Source of the DNA: Apophysomyces variabilis
Lineage: Eukaryota > Mucoromycota > Mucoromycetes > Mucorales > Mucoraceae
Direction of reading: 5' to 3'
Assembly (NCBI GenBank): GCA_002749535.1
Contig: MZZL01000106.1
Location: forward strand, 94,303 to 158,302
Length of the DNA stretch: 64,000 nt
Part shown: piece by piece, positions 42,501 to 53,484 of the stretch
Layout of the letters: each line of letters begins with the position of its first letter
Position numbering within the stretch: position 1 is the stretch's first letter
Made by a program: the position numbers and the translations under genes
Notes under the pieces: generated by a model
Told to the model about the DNA's origin: nothing
The model's input: the letters and a program-made list of their open reading frames with translations, nothing else
Databases searched by the model: none

Positions 42501-43239
42501 ACGTGAGCGAATGGTGGGTGTACAAGATTATCGCTATTCCATGAAATAGCCGACCATTCTAGTCCACGCTTGTCCCCCTTTCTTCTTCTTTTTTTTCTCT
42601 CGCACTTCGGTGACGGGCGTGTTCTTACGGAGGAATACGAGGAAGAAGCCTTCCTTTTGGTGCTATTTTCCTTCTTGGGCGATTAGCGTAGAACTTGAGT
42701 AAGACAAAGCTTCTCCTCGCGTTTAGACCTAGTAAACTAAAAAAAGGTCGAATTCTTTTTTCTTTTAGGTTTCTACTTTGTGTTTTCTTCACCGCGATGC
42801 AATTATGTCTGCAATAAATAGTCGGCATATTAGCGCGGTGGTAGGTATGTATACTGTTTTTTTCTCTCTCTATGTATCGTATCTTCTAAATGTCAATCTC
42901 TTTCATTTTTCTTTATAGCGAGTTACCTGCCATCGCGCCGGGCCCGGGCAGGTCGGGTATTGCGCTCGTCGACGGCCTGCTTTTGGAGAAGAAACGAATA
43001 AAAAGGGGGACGGGACGTGGACAAATAGTCAAGACCTTAAGGTGGCCGTAGAACCGGAATTTGGCTCTCGGCTTCATTTATCGGCTTAGAAGAGCAAAAC
43101 AATAAAACCACCGATCATGACCCTGTTTTTCTTTCCTTATGTAGAGCATATGCGGTTCCCCCACCGCACAGACCTAAAACAAAAAAAAGTTGGCTTTTAA
43201 CTCATTATTTGTTTACTAGGAACTTGATTTTTTCTTTAT
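39441..43239. other. Gene-poor 3.8-kb region
   Basis: This region lies between the converging esterase and crotonase-fusion genes. Most of it shows only short frames without family features (for example 40556-40783 and 41234-41443 on the minus strand). Between about 42100 and 43090 there are T-rich tracts ending in AG, followed by short stretches with coding-like composition, including a distinctly GC-rich block at 42920-43080. These could be exons of a decayed or unrecognised plus-strand gene, but I could not build a consistent model. Confidence 0.35.
39532..39574. repeat. AT then GT microsatellite
   Basis: About 29 bases of (AT)n pass directly into about 13 bases of (GT)n roughly 90 bp after the esterase stop. 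It is a compound microsatellite in the 3' region. Confidence 0.9.
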
Positions 43240-45638
43240 TTAGTGTCCCATTACTGGACATCCGGATATACTTTTCTGACCAGTTGCAGGACAAGTTGCT
43301 GTAGCTCCCTGTTCCGTAGAGGCTTGACCAGTAACAGGGCAAGTTACTTCCTGGCTAGATCGTTGACCAGTCACTGGACATACTGCGGTCGCAGCTTCTA
43401 ATGCTACTTGTCCGCTCACCGGACAGGCAAGAACGTTCTTTTGGCCCGTGACAGGGCAAACAGCGACCTCTTTCGGTTTCTCTGCTGGCGCGTCGTAGAT
43501 AATAGGAATACCTTCGTTCGGAATCAAATCCTCCTCGAAATAGAATCGAATAGCTTGTTCATCCGGCTCCTCCAGCCGACCTGTCCAGTCCATCTTATTT
43601 TCAATCCATCGACGATAATCATCCGTCTGACGCCATTTTGCATTGAGATTGCTTTCTAGTTCAAGCACTTTGCCAACTTCCCTCAAATTACGAGTCTCTT
43701 GCACGGCCTTAAAAACAACCTGAAGATGAAAAAGATAATAGAAAAACAGTATTCAGCATAAGAAAACGCTTCTAGCGCCATTTCGTCTTGTCATAGTTGC
43801 CTTGAGTAGATTAGGAGGTAATGTATCCCAGTGAAATAAGATAGTCTTGCTCCAGTAATCGTTCTTGTTCTTTAAACGTTCTAATAAGTCCTCGAAAGTC
43901 TCTGCTGCCTAAAACAAATAGCCGAAGGAGTTTCGTTGAGTTTCTTTTTCTTGGGCTGTTCTGGTTACGTCTAAAACCCCGTTTGGTCTAACCGTTGCTC
44001 CTTCCATCTGTTGGATTGACTTACTCCAAATACAATTTCGATGTTTTCTTTCCACACTTCCAGCTTGTCCGGGCCAGCGTACGTATCATAGATGGAAGCG
44101 ACGAAACCAAATGCCTTGTTTGTTTCTGATCCCTTGCAAACCGTCATGCGCTTGATATCCTTGTAGGCATCATTTAATCGAGACTCGGGAACAAACGTGT
44201 CTGCGAGACCCAGGCGCAACAGCTCGGGGCCCCGTAGCTTGGTCAGATCAGAGGGAGCTAGAGCGAGGTACAAATCGATACCCGCTGGAAGCTTTTTCTC
44301 CGCCAGCGTCCGCGATAGTGCGAGTAACAGCAAAGGCGGAACTGGAGCATGGCCGGGTTTTAATCCGAAGTCCACCACAACGTTTTCCGTAATGATTCTC
44401 ATGTAGCCAATCCAGAGACTAAGGTAACTTGCATGAATCGGAATCCCTCCGTTTAAAAACATCGCCGTAGGCTTTTGACTATGGTTGATAACGCTACGAA
44501 CGAGCTCATAATAAGTGTCCGCTAGCTTTTGCTGAGACACTTGAACCAATTCTGGCTTGTCGGCTACCAGGGCAGCTGTTTCTTCATATGCTAAGCCTTT
44601 GGAGACTATTTTTGTGTCTTTTGAACGAATCCGTTGGTTTATAGCGTCGACTGCTTCGGGCTTTTCCGTTTCTACTACGGTGGGCATGATCAGAAGGCTT
44701 GTTATGCTATGATCGTCCTGAGCCGCTTTCAATGCCTCTTTAACTTCTAATAGCCGTGATACGGTTAAGACATTGAAGTTGCTCTGGCCTGCCAACGTTG
44801 CAACAAAAGCCCCGTGACTTTTCTCGGTGCTAACAAAGTTCGAGGACGCCGGTAATTGTGCGTTGCCACCTAAAGAATTTTGCCCGCTTTGTCATTCGCT
44901 TGACCCATTTCTTTTTACTTCTATTTCTCGCACTAGCTCCACCCCTTTTATTTTACCTTTTCCTTTACGATTCCAGGTATGCGCAAATGGACATGCAGAT
45001 GCTGCAGGGGCCTCTTTCCTCTTCCTCCACTTTAAATAAGCCGCAATGTCCACATTTTCCACACACCTTATTCAAAAAGAAAACCACAGAGGTTAAAACA
45101 CTGATCCTGGGAATACCTGACTTATGGACCGCATACTTACTTCGCGTAATAGAATGCCTTTAACTTCATAAATTCATTCTCCAGATGCTCAGTACTCCAT
45201 CCTCGGCCCTTACCATCAATCCAGCTTTGAATTACATTAGGCAAGCCAGCCAGATATGCTTCATCATTATCAAAGTCGTATTCCTCTAGTCTTTCAAATT
45301 GCGCAATTTGGTCTTTCTTTGCTTGTTCTTCCAAAGCTTTTTCGTATTCGATATACTGTCTTAGTTCAAACGGCTTTTTTGTTCTTCCAATTTATGCAAT
45401 TTCCGATTAGTCAAAACAGGCCTTTTCTTATATCATTCATGTCCTATTACTTTGAGAAGTAGAAGTGTTTCGCCTCCAATATCCTGGCTTCGACCTGATC
45501 CTGGTCATTCTGTGTTCCCTCCAGTTGTTTCATAATGTTTTCGAGACCAATTCGAAATGACGTGTCATTGTCCCATTGATGCCCACGAAACTCGGTAAAT
45601 ACTGCTTTTTGCTCGGCAGAGAAGTCTGATAATTGCAT
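43240..45638 (-). CDS. Crotonase-like fusion protein with N-terminal duplicated module and C-terminal Cys-Pro repeats
   Basis: Six exons join in frame: 45638-45451, 45383-45141, 45066-44957, 44869-44025, 43908-43801 and 43719-43240, giving 657 aa. Residues 1-175 hold two related modules, each ending in an aromatic motif (HFYFSK...YIEYEK and AFYYAK...YLKWRK). Residues about 195-500 form a divergent enoyl-CoA hydratase/HIBCH-like domain (FNVLTVSRLLEVKEAL, FLNGGIPIHASYLSLWIGYM). Its usual catalytic acidic positions are not obvious, so it may lack hydratase activity. Residues 586-657 contain six CPVTGQ-type repeats; CP dipeptides resemble heme-regulatory motifs. A further ACPFAH lies in the linker at about 169. 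The intron after exon 5 uses a GC donor. The frame is open up to 45776, so an earlier start or extra exon is possible. Function is unknown; a heme- or metal-responsive role is inference. Confidence 0.78.
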
Positions 45639-46270
45639 TGCCACTGTGAAAAGGAACGACAGAGAAAATGGAAACAAAGTGTTAGGGTTATCGGCGTTTA
45701 AATATCCCGTCCAGGTCTGAGGGACTGTAACCATAACAAACAATGTTTTCTCTGCGCGTATTCTTTCATAGTCCATTATGCAGTTAGACCAGCCATTTCA
45801 CTTGTGCTTCTGTTCTGTCATAGCCTGAGCTGCAGCGTATCACGTCATAACTGCCAATCAATCAATGACACAGAAAACGCTAGTTTTTGTGCCCGGCAAA
45901 AGGCATCATATGGACCACCTGTTAAGAGGACTAGACATGCAACCCATACTGCCGGGAAAAAGTATACATATTTAGCCTTACTTCATGTTGAAGTAGGTGA
46001 ATACGACATTTCAGTCATGCTAAAATTTAAACACCGTTTTTCCGACAGAAGTCCGTCAATGATCTCCAGTTGTATACTTCCATTGCGCAAAACTGTGGAT
46101 GGGTCAATGTACGTGTAACTAATAACACGTATAGCAAACATTCAATGAGGCAATTGATATAGCCATTAATGCAAATGTTTATATAAACATAACGTTATGG
46201 ATTACGCATCCATACGATGTTTTACCTTATCCACCTCCTTCATTTCCGTATAAAAAGTAATCTACTATTA
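45639..46270. other. Spacer between the fusion gene start and CDS1 3' end
   Basis: This 0.63-kb region should hold the fusion-gene promoter and the CDS1 3' UTR. The minus-strand frame upstream of 45638 stays open to 45776 and might belong to a longer N-terminus. No other gene is seen. Confidence 0.45.
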
Positions 46271-47969
46271 TTATGCTGTTGACCAAAGATTTTGTGCCTT
46301 GGCAATGACAGAATCGATGTTGTTCGATAACGCATTTTGATTCTCGAGATAAGTTGTCAATCGTTCCAAAAGCTCGACCTTCTCTCGGGGAGACAGATTG
46401 TTAATCACTAGAGCCAAAATTGTACCCACGGTAATGTTATACATCTACAGAACCATCAATGTCAGCTTATCCTAAGTTGTTTTCCATCTCAAGACATAAC
46501 AGAAAACAATCCATTACTTACCTTGATAAAACTCTGATAATACATATAGGCAAATAAACCCATTAAGAACTGACAGTCCATACGATCTGTCAAACCACCA
46601 TGTCCAGGAATACTTTGACCGAAGTCTTTGATTTTGAAGGCACGCTTCACAGCACTTGCGAAAAAGCCTCCAAATGGAGCGATCAAGGAGGCAAAGCATG
46701 CCATTACCACAGTATGTAACTGAACTGGAGCAATCCAAACCTCTCGTACATCGTGGAAAGTCTATATACCAAACGTTAATTACATGTAGAGGCTCCTTTG
46801 GTTGTATATTCTCTCCAATTTGAGCATACCATTAGCTTAATTAAATATCGTACGACAGAGGGTAATTTCCATGGGGCAGGCGTAAACACGGGATTGTGAG
46901 GTTCACATGAAATGTCGGACCATGCTGTTGCACCCAAATCCTGGACAGGGCATGTCATATAATTGAAACGCATGAGGATCGTGGTGACCTACAATGTCAC
47001 ATCCGTAAGTAGATAATTGGATTTCTTTTCGTGAAACGTACAATAAAGCCAAGCACCAGGGTGCAAATAAGGGCCCCGACGAAACCTTCCACCGTTTTCT
47101 TCGGGCTAAGTTGGATTAACGGCGTTTTACCCCAAAAGAATCCACAGATATATGCAAATATATCGTTTATAACGACGAGTGCTGCCGGCATGACAAACCT
47201 GGATTGCTCTTTTGTTTTAGTGTCGTTCAACACGCCCATGAAAATCATGTGTTACCAGATCAATCCTTCCAAAATATTATCAACAATGAAATGGGACTGC
47301 ACGACGATCATGAGCAAAGCCATGTGCGTATATCCAAACTGAGCCATCTGGAACCGATACTGGCCTCTCTTCAAGTTCATCACAAAGAATACAAATCCTA
47401 CAATGACGAGAGAAAAAAACCCAAAGCTGTTAGGATGAAAGAAGGGTCCAAGGGAGCCCCACTGTACCAATCACATAGAGCATGAAACTGATAAAACGAT
47501 GATGTGTTGCAAATGGTAATAGGAAGGCATCGACCATCACAATTTCCTTGAAATAATAGATGATCGATTCACCATATAAAAAGTACTCTGTTGTGATCAG
47601 GAAATACCAACTCATCGTCTTGAACCAACGCATATTCTTGTCTTTGGCTGGCACTTGGGCGATCTGAATCACTTCGCGGTAGACGACAATAGCAATAGCC
47701 ATGACGCCAACAATAGACCATATATAGCCGCATGCTAAGACGAATAGGAATGCTGAGATCATAAGCACGGTGGTGAAGGTTCGGATGCCCATATTGCGCC
47801 ATTTCTTCGCTGTTGCCTCGTCGGCAAGCAGCTTTGGGGGTTCTTCTTGTTCGGGCACGGTTCCTTTTTGGCTGCTATTGGAAACCACTTCCTTGTCTGT
47901 CATGGTAACGACATGTCGTTGGGCATTTTGTGCCGAGTGTGGTGAATGTTTCGACTTTCGCTTCGGCAT
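46271..47969 (-). CDS. CDS1: CDP-diacylglycerol synthase (phosphatidate cytidylyltransferase)
   Basis: CDS1 makes CDP-diacylglycerol from phosphatidic acid and CTP in the ER, the precursor of phosphatidylinositol, phosphatidylserine and cardiolipin. Six exons join in frame: 47969-47468, 47397-47256, 47198-47042, 46988-46830, 46761-46522 and 46444-46271, giving 457 aa. A hydrophilic, basic N-terminus is followed by multiple membrane segments. Family landmarks are [17 protein letters not shown]-type [29 protein letters not shown], and the signature [18 protein letters not shown] with the metal-binding Asp pair. The C-terminus is hydrophilic and helical. The donor of exon 4 could lie slightly upstream (46844) with the same phase. 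The ORF extends upstream to 48044 without splicing, but the chosen Met gives the usual start. Confidence 0.94.
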
Positions 47970-48385
47970 GACCGTTGCATAAAAGAAATAAGAAATTTCT
48001 GTTCTTTTTTTTTCTCCGTGGCAGGATAAGGGGACTCGCCCCAAAGAATTTTTTTAGTCTGTGAATGGTAGAACGTTGTCCCGAAAAGACCAAACGTTGG
48101 ATGGACTGTTGATCTTTGTTCCCTTTTCGAGAGCTGTCTAAGTTCGCTTTAGGACAAACTTCGCAAGCACTACAAAACAAAGTATGATCGAGCTATCATA
48201 TAAAAGATTTTGGGGACAAACAAAAATTGGGATTTTAATACGCGTAATTCTAGTTCACAAACAGAATGAAGAATTCTAAACTTCTATCGTGCAAGCTTCT
48301 AGAGTACGGGGAAAAAATTAAATACACACAGAAAAAAATCAAAAAACTGCTGTAGAGTTCATGTACATACATCTCTCTCTTCTTT
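47970..48385. other. CDS1 promoter and BCAT 3' region
   Basis: This 0.42-kb region is between two minus-strand genes. It includes a T-rich tract just upstream of the CDS1 start. No gene is seen. Confidence 0.5.
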
Positions 48386-49640
48386 CTACAATCCTTCCTT
48401 AGGCCACAACCATCCAAAGCTGTCCTCAATCAAACCGTTTTGGATGCCACGATATTGCTCATAGAGCTTACCAAATCCCTCACCAATCTCGGTCTGTTCA
48501 CCGCTACCAATCTTGATGATCTTCTCACCACGAACGATCTTCTTGATAGGTGTTATAATAGCCTAGACAAACAACAGCATGAATGGGTCAGCAACTAATA
48601 AAAATTCCTCCATGGCCACTTACAGCTGTTCCACATGCTGCGATTTCCGCAAATTTGCCCTCCTCTATCTCGCTGAATTCAACTACTCTTTCCTCCACCT
48701 TCCATCCAAGCTTGGAAGCGATATCCTCAAGCGAGAGACGGGTCACAGAACGTAAGACAGTAGGAGAGTTGGGAGTGACAAAGGTGCGTGCCCCGGTTTT
48801 CGGATCAGCATGCGTTAACGCGACGAAATTCGACGTAGAGAATTCATCAATGCAGGTGCGCGTTTTAGAGTCCAAATGAAGGGTAATAGCGTAACCCTTT
48901 TCCTTAGCTCGTTTCATAGGACCAAGAGTTGGTGCGTAATTGCCGCCCAACTTCGTACTTCCAGTTCCCATAGGTGCAGCTTGTGAATTTTTTTTAAAAA
49001 ATAGAGTAAGCGATCCGAAGAGTGTATGAGACATAGATGGTTCAACTTACTTCGGTCAAAATCTTCAATAACCCATGCATCCACAGGACGGACACCATCT
49101 TTATAGTAACTGCCAACAGGCATGCCAAGGACAAGGAACGTAAACTCTGGAGCAGGGCTCAGACCGATCTCAGGACCGCTACCGAACAATAAAGGTCGAA
49201 GGTACAGAGAACCGCCGGATTCAAGCGGTGGGACGAATTCGAGGTTGATCTCCACTGTTCGCTTGACAGCTTCCAAAAACAAATCGACAGGCACATGTGG
49301 CATGGAAGCCATATCGGCACTGCGATTCAAGCGCTCAGCATTCACTTCGGGTCGGAAGATACGTACACGGCCGGCCTTGTCCCGGAAAGCCTTTAGACCT
49401 TCAAAGCACTAATAAAACGTTCAAAAATTAAGGCACCAGTCGGGTAATATCTTGGAGTATTACCTGTTGTCCGTAATGAAGACCGGTTGCGCATACATGA
49501 AGCTTCAGGAACGGATCGGTCTCAATGACGCCATTGTCCCAACCATTCTTTTCGGTCCAAGTATACTTGACATAGCCGTTGAGGTCACGGTACTGGAATC
49601 CGATGTTAGCCCAGTCAAGTTTATCAGTGGGAGGCGTCAT
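48386..49640 (-). CDS. BAT2: Branched-chain amino acid aminotransferase
   Basis: BCAT is a PLP enzyme that transaminates leucine, isoleucine and valine with 2-oxoglutarate. Four exons join in frame: 49640-49464, 49408-49051, 48979-48624 and 48562-48386, giving 355 aa. Motifs are LHYGQQCFEGLKAFR, RIFRPEVNAERLNRSA, and SLYLRPLLFGSGPEIGLSPAPE. The PLP lysine sits in TKLGGNYAP. Later come DEFSTSNFVAL and the C-terminal GEGFGKLYEQYRGIQNG. The protein starts directly with the mature fold (MTPPTDKLDW) and has no mitochondrial presequence, so a cytosolic (BAT2-type) enzyme is more likely than mitochondrial BAT1. That isoform call is inference. Confidence 0.93.
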
Positions 49641-50892
49641 GTTCGGTTAAGGGAATGCAGAGAGAGAATTGTAATGTCTGTTTTATCCCACGATCGGCTC
49701 TTCTTTATAACGGTGCCTCATACGCCGATCGTCAATCTCCGCCGATGACTCCAAAGTGGTCAATGGTGGTGAACGCAGAAGTTGATTTGTTGGCGGAAAC
49801 TGAACCGGCAAAAAAAAGATTTTCCTGCCGATTGTTCAGGCTTTGATTTACAGGACGGTGTGACAGGGCTTTGAAAAGGCGCCAAATCCAATGACAGCTG
49901 CAAATTCAAAAGGGGTTTGATGTGACTTAGAAGAAATATTACTTGCCATATCAGTTTCCATTCTACGAGATCGAATCAGTGTATCCAAACCTTCTTAGCA
50001 AACGAAAGAAAGAGTGATGGCTTCTGTGGGAACCCAGAATCAGGTGCGGAAAATTTTAGCAACCGAAGATCCCCGATGTGATTTAGCCATAGCATCTTAG
50101 CAGAGAATAGCTCTTGCTACTTCTTGGATCAGATTGCTTCATGTATTTACAAGCTTGTTAAGTCTAACCTCATCCTATCCATTGTGCCTTTATCAATGAA
50201 GTATATCATGATAATATACCATCATCGGCTTTATCTCCTTAAGCCCGTGTATGAATAAGCGACCCGGGTTTTCTTCCAAAGGAATGAGCTGATACTCATT
50301 GTCCAGAAAGTGAAGGGCAAGATCTCGGATTAGGAGATCTCCGCATCACGCTCCTTTCTTCCGTAGGTGATAAGCATTCAATCTAATATAACCAGATAAT
50401 AGGCGTAGATTCCTTCCCTGCCACCCGCTTATTTATATAATTAGTACTTCTTCCGGTACAAGAGAGTAAGCTTTGTGGAATATCTGTTCCTTGTGCCTCA
50501 CTGTTATAGTTATCAGTATTTTATGTTCAGTATGAACAGCATTCCCAGTTATCACCATATTATTATGAATTTTGTTATCCTAACATGAGAAACATTGATC
50601 ATGGATTGTTTCGGTAATCATAAACGTTCTATATACACTTCAGACCGGCGTCTGTTTTTATTTATTCTAGTCTGATTTTCTTTCGTTTGTTTGAGGCAGG
50701 CGTTGGCGGAGAGAAAGCCGAGGGCAAAACCAGCTTACCGTCATCTTCAGTTGCGAAACCTGCCGCGACTGGATTTTCTGGGCCTGCTTCAACCAATGCA
50801 ATCATATTTTTGACTAGCATCTTCCATATCATTATACGTCATACATCAGAATGAAGCCCTAGCACTTAGTTTAAGAATGGTAGCAACTGTAC
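49641..50892. other. BCAT upstream region
   Basis: This 1.25-kb region is upstream of BCAT and contains its promoter. No supported gene is seen. Its distal part probably merges with the 3' end of the decayed fragment that follows. Confidence 0.4.
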
Positions 50893-51518
50893 CTTTGCTT
50901 TCCAACCTAGTTCCAGAATTGGTATCACGGTCTTCGCGAATAGACCCACTTGAACTGGCATTTCCAATTGACGGGATCGGCGCACTCGACACACGTACCC
51001 TCTAGGGCACTCCATCAACAAAAGCTGGATTCTCAGTTCTATTTTGTAAACGCATTCAGTTAGCTAAGAAGGCCAGTCAAAATTTTTCGCTCTATTGATT
51101 ACTTGAATGGATGAAGCCAACGACAGATAGCTCCCGTATCTTCTCTTCTTCGTTGTCTAACTTGGATGCGAGTCTTAAGCGAATATCCTTCATCGTCATC
51201 GGGCACTTACAGGCCCCGTTCTACAATTTCCTTCAAGCCGACTCCTCCTTCGTCCCGCCGGCCATCCTCACCGCACCCGTATTCCACCCCATCCTTCAAC
51301 ATCACCAAATCTGGTTTCACTCCTCTCAACTTGGACGCGACTGGCTTCACTCCTGCAATGGTCCTACTTTCGTTTATTCCCACCGAGGTGGCAACACAGG
51401 TGGCATCCCTACTAGAAAGAATAAAATCGGTTGTGGTTATCATTCCATCAAACGTTATCTTTAAGTAGTTACCGGTTCGTTTCCACTTGAATGTTGTCGA
51501 AACACAGGTCGAGAGCAC
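50893..51518 (-). pseudogene. Decayed fragment of a lineage-specific family
   Basis: On the minus strand, three coding-like blocks follow each other: about 51518-51207 (GVKPDLVMLKDGVEYGCGE), about 51180-51080 (MKDIRLRLASKL...SVVGFIHSS) and about 51005-50893 (VQVGLFAKTVIPILELGW). They are interrupted by stops and frame changes. The KPDL...EYGCGE layout resembles a PD-(D/E)XK-type core seen in some orphan families of Mucorales. No intact start or full domain is present. Family identity is recalled by pattern only and is weak. Confidence 0.45.
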
Positions 51519-51726
51519 GTCACAGTCTGTGAATCAAATCTCTCTCGGACCCATTCACTGACAACCGATGGACAAGGGTGAACAAAAAAAAGGGTGTACT
51601 TGGAGTGTACTGAGTTTTAAAATTTGCCTTTTATGCATACCAAGCCATAGTGCGCTGTGTAAAATGAGTGGGTTCACCATAAACAGAAATACCACTTGTC
51701 CAAGGTTAAATTTCCACTGCTCTTCT

Positions 51727-53482
51727 TCATCTAGCAGACGGTACACCACAAGCACGGTGTTTCTTGTCTTGCCATGAAGATTCTGCTTTACCCCATCTAG
51801 CTTCAGGCATCATGTTGTCCACCTTCATGACCTGGCCATCTATGGAACAGATACACCAGAAATGTTGTTCCGCAGGTTTACTCGAAACGAGGCGGCCAGC
51901 TATGCGGTATACCCTTTGTTGCACAGTTATTGTTCTAGGGTAGAATATTTGGAACGAAGTGTCCGACTCTTGTTTGCTTCTTCGAATGCTCGAGCTTATC
52001 GAAGGATCGATTAGGAAAAGCGCATTAGGATAATTGACAATCTTTTTGCTGCCCTAACAGCCCGCTATAACGCTCATGCGCTTCAACGACAGGTTCTGTA
52101 AGGAAGACAGTAAGAGCTGTGCTCCAATCCGCATTTGTGTTTCTTGGGCAATCAAGCTCATTTTCGCTAATAAGGTCTTCTGTTAGATATATCAATGGAT
52201 GTCGATATACTGCTTCAGGAAGCTCTGTAGGGACTATCTCCTCGGCGTCCCAAGTGGATCCCGGTCCTTTAGGTAAAATGATCTTATTCACCATTCTTCC
52301 CGTTGCAAATGCAAAGTGTTTAAGAACAGGGGCCGTCAACTCATGAGTGGACTTGTCGAACAGATAATGTAAGACATTTAAGGGATTATTACATTCGCCC
52401 TTTTGGAAACCGTATGATGGAGCACGATTCCATACGTGTTCTCTGGTCACTTCAATTCCCTTAAAATCCCGTGAGCTTGCCAAATTGTGCAGAGTGTACA
52501 TGAGATGATCCTTGCTAAGAACATTGGCACTCAATTCGACAGGTAGTTCAAAAACTGGTAGGACAACTCTCATAAGCAGTTCGAAGACGGAATCGATATA
52601 GCAGGAATTAAATTCGTTTCTCTTGATTTTTAGAGGGTATCCTTCCGTTTTTTCAACGTTAGCGAACTTCTCAATTGCGCTTTCCTCATCCAGGGCTACT
52701 TCTGCCAGAGCTTCTATATTTATGCGAGAGGGTATTGACTGTTTGGTCGGTATATGCAGTAATTCGTTACGTCTTCTACGATAAATATGGGGTTATTATA
52801 GCCATAGATCGGGAAATAAGTTTTAGCTTTGGATATACCTGATTCTACTATTAACTGTTCGCTGCCCTTATGAAGGGCCTCGCCATCTTGAATATATGCT
52901 GTGAAACTGCAAACGGATCATATCAGTACCATTCTCTATTTCTAAAAAGCTAAGATCATTAGATGAGTTGTATATTGACCTTTCTTCAACAGCAGCTTGC
53001 ACGGTTGCCCTTTGCTTGGCTCTTATTTCTGCTTCAGATTTTTTTTGGCGTTTACGTTGAACTTTTAGTTCGGATAGGCGTGCTGCTCTTTGCGATCTGC
53101 TCGATATCGTCTCTATGCCCTTTTTTCTTTTTTCTTTTTTCTTTCTCTTCTTCTTTCTTTTCTTCTTCCTCATCTAATGCGTAGTATATAGATGTTACGA
53201 ATCAGTAAATTATCTTTTTATGAATACTATCTCGGTTGCAGATATTGTATAATTATTACCTTTTCTATGCCTCTTGTTCATTAGCTTTGTACTATGTGTC
53301 TTTTCGTCCGGTACTTCTACTGTAGTTGCGATTAGCTTTGTTCTGAGCTATCCTTAAAAATACATACCTGTTCTACCAACTGCGCTTTCTCTAGTTCGTT
53401 TCTTCGAAATAAGAGCGTAAGTAGTGTCTGGCGCACGACCATCGTTCACTAATTTTTTCGGAACTCTTTTCTTGTATGGCAT
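51727..53482 (-). pseudogene. USP-like cysteine peptidase region, frameshifted (possible C-terminal half of a transposon protein)
   Basis: Minus-strand coding runs from about MPYKKRVPKKLVNDGRAPDT (53482) through a basic coiled region (SELKVQRKRQ, 53170-52990) to a peptidase-like domain. The Cys box NSCYIDSVFELL lies near 52600-52560, and the His box EQHFWCICSIDG followed by KVDNM near 51870-51800. Cys box before His box is the order of C19 (USP) rather than Ulp1 peptidases. The frame breaks at least once near 52025 (stop then +1 shift). A frame change after the A-rich run near 53130 and one near 52780 could not be resolved by introns. The ATG lies 2 bp after the last stop of the transposase relic on the same strand, suggesting one original protein. 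Confidence 0.55.
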
Positions 53483-53484
53483 AA

